Part shown: piece after piece, positions 5,232-8,290 of the stretch
Layout of the letters: every line of letters starts with the position of its first letter
How positions within the stretch are numbered: position 1 is the stretch's first letter
Source of the DNA: Thermoplasmata archaeon
GTDB taxonomy: Archaea; Thermoplasmatota; Thermoplasmata; Thermoplasmatales; Thermoplasmataceae
Reading direction: 5' to 3'
DNA length: 8,290 nt
NCBI GenBank assembly: GCA_021826765.1
Contig: JAKAYK010000041.1
Span: 1-8,290 of the forward strand
The notes under the pieces: model-generated
Seen by the model: only the letters and a program-made list of their open reading frames with translations
Databases searched by the model: none
What the model was told of the DNA's origin: nothing
Program-made: the position numbers and the translations under genes

Positions 5232-6124
5232 ATTTCCACAGTCTCAACATTTTTTTCATGAATGGATGCAAAAACCATTTTTTTCCTGACTGAAGCGGCA
5301 ACCCTGACTGCCCTGCTTATTTCATACCATTCCACATCTCCCGTCATCACATGGACAAGGAACTGTGCATGATCATCCACTGATCCTTCATAGGCCCTGA
5401 AGTTGCATCCATATTTGAATCCTGTCTTGACTATGAATCCATTCCTTATGAGGTGATAGAAAACTTTTGTTGGGGTGTCTTCACTTTTTCCTGATTCCAG
5501 AATTGGCTTCTCCTGTTCTGAAAGTATACGTATGTCACCGATGACATCGCCGATCCACGCAGGAACATCTGAAATTCCAGTCACACCACGGTTACCAAGT
5601 TCAGAAAACTCATACTCTGTCCACTGGAACGAGTTATCTCCCTTCATGTGAGCAATCTCAATCTTGTAGTATGTTATATCGCCATCATCATCCACTGAGG
5701 CAATGATGGTATGATCCATCTCTACTAGATCTTTGAATGAAATCCTGTGGTTTTCCCTTATGGGCATGATCCTCTTCCTCTGAGTGGATTTCTCCTTCTT
5801 ACCTGTGAGATACAATATATTTCCGGAAACGGTGATCCTGCCTCCCCCGTTCTTCAGGTCATGATAAACCTTCATCATTGGAATATCATCCGGTGTCATG
5901 AGTTTCAAAAAAAGTTCCTTCTGGTCAGGTATTTCACCATTCTGCATCACAACCCTGTGTTTCATAATAAGATACATGATCTCAAATTTATTTACAGACA
6001 GAATCCTTCCATCAAGTTTGCCCATTGAATACCTGTTGTGAATGTATGATGCACTCTTCTCCTCCGATATGGGAAAAACCATGTTCTCAAACACTACGTC
6101 ATGTTCCTCAATTTCGTTTTTCAT
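5201..6124 (-). CDS. endA: tRNA splicing endonuclease EndA (homodimeric, double-length type)
   Basis: It cleaves introns from precursor tRNAs at bulge-helix-bulge motifs. The catalytic domain is C-terminal: VFYHLIRNGFIVKTGFKYGCNF (from residue 221), the proposed catalytic tyrosine Y245 in FRAY, H252 in DDHAQFLVHV, and the lysine of VRKK (281-282). The order and approximate spacing agree with the known Tyr-His-Lys triad. At 307 residues it fits the alpha2 class, in which an N-terminal half (about 1-200) holds a degenerate second copy of the fold. Hydrophobic segments such as SVNKFEIMYLIMKHRVVM (43-60) look like the counterpart of the helical N-terminal domain. The ATG at 6124 overlaps the end of the GTPase gene by 17 bp; ATG at M15 (6082) is an alternative without overlap. 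It is probably cotranscribed and translationally coupled with that gene. Confidence 0.92.
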   Translation of the reverse strand: MKNEIEEHDVVFENMVFPISEEKSASYIHNRYSMGKLDGRILSVNKFEIMYLIMKHRVVMQNGEIPDQKELFLKLMTPDDIPMMKVYHDLKNGGGRITVSGNILYLTGKKEKSTQRKRIMPIRENHRISFKDLVEMDHTIIASVDDDGDITYYKIEIAHMKGDNSFQWTEYEFSELGNRGVTGISDVPAWIGDVIGDIRILSEQEKPILESGKSEDTPTKVFYHLIRNGFIVKTGFKYGCNFRAYEGSVDDHAQFLVHVMTGDVEWYEISRAVRVAASVRKKMVFASIHEKNVETVEIKRVKNIRNI

Positions 6125-6626
6125 TTTTCTTTTCCATTAATTTTATGGCAATATCTTTTATCATATTGGATATGGTATCGGACATCCTTGAGGATATCAT
6201 GTAAATGGATGCATCCATTGTCTTGGACAGAGGTTCAAGATCTTCCTGCCATGTGATCGCTTCATATTTCCTGTCTATCTTGTTTGCTGCGATGAAAATA
6301 GGAGGTTTTTTCTCCAATCCTCTTACGAATTTGGCAAACCTGTTAACTTCTGAAATGTTCAGGGATTGTGTAACATCAAAGACAAGTATGATTCCGCTGG
6401 AACCTGCGATAAGTTTAGCATCTCCATCCATGCTGTCTATTTCCTGGAATATAAATTCAAAATCAAGAGTGCTTCCGTTATATGGCACTTTAATTTTTTT
6501 TGTAAGGAGACCCCTCATGGTGGTCCCACTGGCATCTGTATCGAATACAATTCTTGAAATAATTGAACTTTTGCCGGTTCCTGGGGTCCCTATGAGACTC
6601 AGTTTCCATATGCGCCGGCTTGTCAT
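6108..6626 (-). CDS. Small Ras-like GTPase with degenerate switch II
   Basis: This is a 172-residue single-domain P-loop GTPase. G1 is GTPGTGKS (13-20), and G4 is NKID (115-118), giving guanine specificity. G5 is probably ISSR (144-147), and the beta strand IILVFDVTQS (79-88) is typical of the Ras superfamily. The G3 region is IDSMDGD (63-69): the Asp-to-Gly spacing is one residue longer than the canonical DxxG, and the catalytic Gln after Gly is Asp. It has no C-terminal cysteine for lipidation and no membrane segment, so it is likely cytosolic. The ATG at 6626 lies about 24 nt from a TATA box, indicating a leaderless start. Its end overlaps endA by 17 bp. Its partner and role are unknown. 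Confidence 0.85.
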   Translation of the reverse strand: MTSRRIWKLSLIGTPGTGKSSIISRIVFDTDASGTTMRGLLTKKIKVPYNGSTLDFEFIFQEIDSMDGDAKLIAGSSGIILVFDVTQSLNISEVNRFAKFVRGLEKKPPIFIAANKIDRKYEAITWQEDLEPLSKTMDASIYMISSRMSDTISNMIKDIAIKLMEKKNEKRN

Positions 6627-6642
6627 AGGAGTTCATTTTCTA

Positions 6643-6655
6643 CTTAATTATAACT
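6643..6655 (-). promoter_or_regulatory. TATA box of the GTPase-endA operon
   Basis: On the minus strand AGTTATAATTAAG is centred about 23 nt before the ATG at 6626, predicting a leaderless transcript. An intervening ATG at 6636-6634 is in a different frame. There is no Shine-Dalgarno sequence. Confidence 0.5.
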
Positions 6656-6749
6656 GTTTTTGTTTGGGCACTGTGACAATCATGCTGAATCCGGAATCTA
6701 TCATTTCCGTGGTGATTTTTGAAAAATTCAGGAAATATCTGATTGTCAT
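6648..6749 (-). CDS. Possible small ORF of 33 codons upstream of the GTPase gene
   Basis: The minus strand reads MTIRYFLNFSKITTEMIDSG and continues FSMIVTVPKQKQL, ending in TAA at 6650-6648. Codon choice (AGA, ATC, GGA, TTC) is compatible with neighbouring genes. A weak TAAATT element lies about 25-30 nt before its ATG, but there is no Shine-Dalgarno sequence. Its stop overlaps the TATA box of the GTPase gene. A 27-codon ORF on the opposite strand over the same bases (6673-6756) is almost as good, so neither is convincing. I recognise no family. Confidence 0.2.
   Translation of the reverse strand: MTIRYFLNFSKITTEMIDSGFSMIVTVPKQKQL
6674..6748. repeat. Intergenic inverted repeat TGACAATCA / TGATTGTCA enclosing two shorter ones
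   Basis: TGACAATCA (6674-6682) has an exact reverse complement at 6740-6748. Between them ATTTCC (6703-6708) pairs with GGAAAT (6731-6736), and ATTTTT (6715-6720) pairs with AAAAAT (6722-6727). The two inner pairs share a centre near 6720; the outer one is centred at 6711. The gap 6627-6786 holds this structure, two divergent promoters and at most a doubtful small ORF. It may be a structured RNA, an operator pair, or a decayed gene; the sequence alone does not decide. Confidence 0.4.
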
Positions 6750-6753
6750 TGCA

Positions 6754-6767
6754 TAACTTTATTTTTT
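6754..6767 (+). promoter_or_regulatory. TATA-like element of the aminotransferase-coaD operon
   Basis: TAACTTTATTTTTT is centred about 26 nt before the ATG at 6787, with no Shine-Dalgarno sequence, again predicting a leaderless message. On the minus strand the same A-rich block lies just ahead of the doubtful small ORF. Confidence 0.45.
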
Positions 6768-6786
6768 TGTCTGGAATTTAGGTATC

Positions 6787-7977
6787 ATGGCATTTAAGTT
6801 TTCAGACGCAGTTTCTGGTATGAAGCCATCAGAAATTAGGGAGATGAACAAGATTGCAACAACTCCGGGCATGATTTCACTTGGTGGAGGAATGCCTGGC
6901 CCTGAATCCTTTCCAAAAAAGGAACTTACAGAAATTATGGTATATGTTATGGAAAATTATGGCGATATGGCCATGCAATATGGGAACACCCTTGGAATAA
7001 GTTCAGCCATAAATGCAATTTCTGGAATGCTTGGCAAGACCGAAGGCTTCACACCCGATCCGACCCAGATTATAGTGAATTCTGGATCACAGCAGGGCCT
7101 TTACGAACTGGGCACGGTGCTTGCCAACCCGGGAGACACAATCATAACAGAGGAACCCACCTATGTGGGGGCAATTTCCGCATTCTCCGGAAACAGGCTC
7201 AGGATGGAAGGGGTTGAGATGGACAGCAATGGAATGATTGTGGAAAAACTGGAGCAGACCTTAAAGAAACTCATTTCTGAACACAGGGCCCCCAGATTCA
7301 TATACACGATTCCGACTTTCCAGAATCCCACAGGTTACACTATGAACGAGGAGAGAAGGAAGCATCTTCTTGAAATTGCATCAGGATACGATATACCTGT
7401 GGTTGAGGACAATCCCTACGGAAAATTGAGGTATTATGGGAATGACGTGAAAACAATGAGGTCCATGAAAGGAGGCGAGAATGTGATCTATCTAGGCACA
7501 TTCTCAAAGGTGATGACTCCCGGTCTCAGGCTTGGCTATACGGTGGCCCCTGAGGAGGTCATGGAAAAATTCAATCTCATAAAGCAGGCACTTGATCTTG
7601 CGACGAACTCATTCTCACAGTTTGTTGCATATGAATACATAAGGAGAGGCATAATCTACACACAGATAGAGGAGAACAAGCGTATATACAGGAAGAAGAG
7701 AGATGCCATGGTGACTGCCCTCAGGGAAAACTTTGAGGGAAAGGGAGAATGGTCGGAACCTGAGGGAGGAATGTTCTCATGGCTGACCCTCAAGAGTGGT
7801 GCAGACACAAGGGCAATGAAGGACAAAGCCATAAAGAATGGTGTTGCATACGTCAGCGGGCAAGCTTTCAGCACAAATGGAAGCCAGAAATCAAGCATGA
7901 GGCTCAACTTCACATTTGGATCTGTTGATCAGATCACAGAAGGGGTAAGAAGAATAGGAAAGATAGTAGAGGAATGA
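6787..7977 (+). CDS. PLP-dependent aminotransferase, class I/II (2-aminoadipate/aromatic aminotransferase-like)
   Basis: It transfers an amino group between an amino acid and a 2-oxo acid in the cytosol, using pyridoxal phosphate. Fold-type-I signatures are clear: PTFQNPTG (N180), the cofactor aspartate D208 in VVEDNPYG with Y211, the Schiff-base lysine K241 in GTFSKVMTPGLRLGY, and the carboxylate-binding arginine R372 in MRLNFTF. The N-terminal ISLGGGMPGPESFP (30-43) resembles the LysN / kynurenine-aminotransferase-II / MocR-type branch, which includes 2-aminoadipate and aromatic aminotransferases; no DNA-binding domain is attached. The 396-residue length is normal. The substrate cannot be fixed from sequence, so no symbol is given. 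The stop codon directly abuts the coaD start. Confidence 0.92.
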   Translation: MAFKFSDAVSGMKPSEIREMNKIATTPGMISLGGGMPGPESFPKKELTEIMVYVMENYGDMAMQYGNTLGISSAINAISGMLGKTEGFTPDPTQIIVNSGSQQGLYELGTVLANPGDTIITEEPTYVGAISAFSGNRLRMEGVEMDSNGMIVEKLEQTLKKLISEHRAPRFIYTIPTFQNPTGYTMNEERRKHLLEIASGYDIPVVEDNPYGKLRYYGNDVKTMRSMKGGENVIYLGTFSKVMTPGLRLGYTVAPEEVMEKFNLIKQALDLATNSFSQFVAYEYIRRGIIYTQIEENKRIYRKKRDAMVTALRENFEGKGEWSEPEGGMFSWLTLKSGADTRAMKDKAIKNGVAYVSGQAFSTNGSQKSSMRLNFTFGSVDQITEGVRRIGKIVEE

Positions 7978-8290
7978 ATGGGAGGAAAGTTCTGTATTGT
8001 TGCAGGCTCCTTTGGATTTTTTCACAGGGGCCATGAAAAACTTCTCGATGAAGCTATAAGAACAGGATTGAAGATAATTGTCGGGTTAACTTCAGACCAG
8101 TACACTTCCAGGACAAAGAGGTACCAGATTCCACCCTATACGGAGAGGGAAGAGGGTATCCGACAGTATCTCTCTTCAAAAGGTGCGGATTTTACCATAA
8201 TGGAACTGGGAAACACAATGGGGGATGCACCTTTCAATGCAGAATACGGTGCAGTTGTCGCTTCCCGGGAAACTGAGAAAAATGTCCTGG
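7978..8290 (+). CDS. coaD: Phosphopantetheine adenylyltransferase, archaeal/eukaryotic type (partial, 3' end outside window)
   Basis: It adenylates 4'-phosphopantetheine to dephospho-CoA, the penultimate step of CoA synthesis. The first 104 residues are present. Nucleotidyltransferase motifs visible are the N-terminal strand with GSFGFFHRGH (10-19), whose HxGH binds ATP phosphates, followed by KLLDEAI (21-27), VGLTSDQYTSRTKR (35-48), the YTERE segment (54-58) and VVASRETEKNVL (93-104), comparable to the VVSEET region of archaeal PPATs. The ATG immediately follows the aminotransferase TGA with no spacer, so translation is probably coupled and the genes form an operon. Other cytidylyltransferase-like enzymes share HxGH, but the YT-R-E and SRET segments favour PPAT. 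Confidence 0.85.
   Translation, partial: MGGKFCIVAGSFGFFHRGHEKLLDEAIRTGLKIIVGLTSDQYTSRTKRYQIPPYTEREEGIRQYLSSKGADFTIMELGNTMGDAPFNAEYGAVVASRETEKNVL

Noticed and set aside
6634..6636. ATG upstream of the GTPase start on the minus strand
   Set aside because: It is out of frame with the GTPase (offset 10 nt) and its frame yields no recognisable product.
6205..6756. 183-codon plus-strand ORF
   Set aside because: Most of it is antisense to the GTPase gene, whose G1 and G4 motifs are intact. Only its last ~45 codons are intergenic, and they are treated with the inverted repeats.
1..8290. Search for tRNA or rRNA genes, CRISPR arrays, insertion sequences or toxin-antitoxin pairs
   Set aside because: By eye there are no cloverleaf or TPsiC-box sequences, regularly spaced repeats, transposase motifs or terminal inverted repeats. 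The window is housekeeping DNA apart from the points listed.

Overview
The window looks like chromosomal DNA of a thermoacidophilic euryarchaeon, most likely a member of the Thermoplasmatales. This is inference; no marker gene was searched. The grounds are: archaeal-type information genes (a uS2 that resembles archaeal homologues, a double-length homodimeric-type tRNA splicing endonuclease, a separate GMP synthase ATP-PPase subunit, an archaeal/eukaryotic-type phosphopantetheine adenylyltransferase); Arg codons dominated by AGG/AGA with frequent ATA for Ile; and start codons that repeatedly lie about 23-30 nt downstream of a TATA box with no Shine-Dalgarno sequence, which is the leaderless-mRNA pattern known for that order. 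I see no mobile elements, CRISPR arrays, rRNA or tRNA. Coding density is very high and no gene-free stretch exceeds about 160 bp.

Layout. Bases 2-88 are the tail of an unidentified gene, followed by a T6 tract. A dihydropteroate synthase (folP, 157-1173, +) with an unusual N-terminal extension follows. Its 3' end overlaps by 30 bp the convergent gene for a Fur/PerR-family regulator (1144-1557, -). The regulator is divergent from histidyl-tRNA synthetase (hisS, TTG start at 1610, +), with only 52 bp and one AT-rich palindromic promoter core between the two start codons. After a hairpin/U-run terminator comes a tight three-gene operon (3035-4532, +): a stand-alone Lrp/AsnC effector-binding (RAM) domain, a small three-helix membrane protein, and the GMP synthase ATP-PPase subunit. 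uS2 (rpsB, 4576-5196, +) follows with its own promoter. Next is a minus-strand pair: a small Ras-like GTPase (6108-6626) overlapping by 17 bp the tRNA splicing endonuclease endA (5201-6124), which converges on rpsB across a 4-bp gap inside a perfect hairpin. After a 160-bp intergenic region with inverted repeats and a doubtful 33-codon ORF come a fold-type-I PLP aminotransferase (6787-7977, +) and, directly abutting it, a truncated CoA-biosynthesis gene (coaD, 7978 to the window edge).

The genes are mostly housekeeping: folate (FolP), purine nucleotide (GuaAb), CoA (CoaD), amino-acid (aminotransferase) and translation/tRNA functions (HisS, uS2, EndA). The less ordinary elements are the RAM-membrane-guaAb operon, the GTPase coupled to endA, the shared fur/hisS promoter, and the hairpin that pairs the stop codons of rpsB and endA. 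I found no clear evidence of a defence, mobile or otherwise wholly new system.
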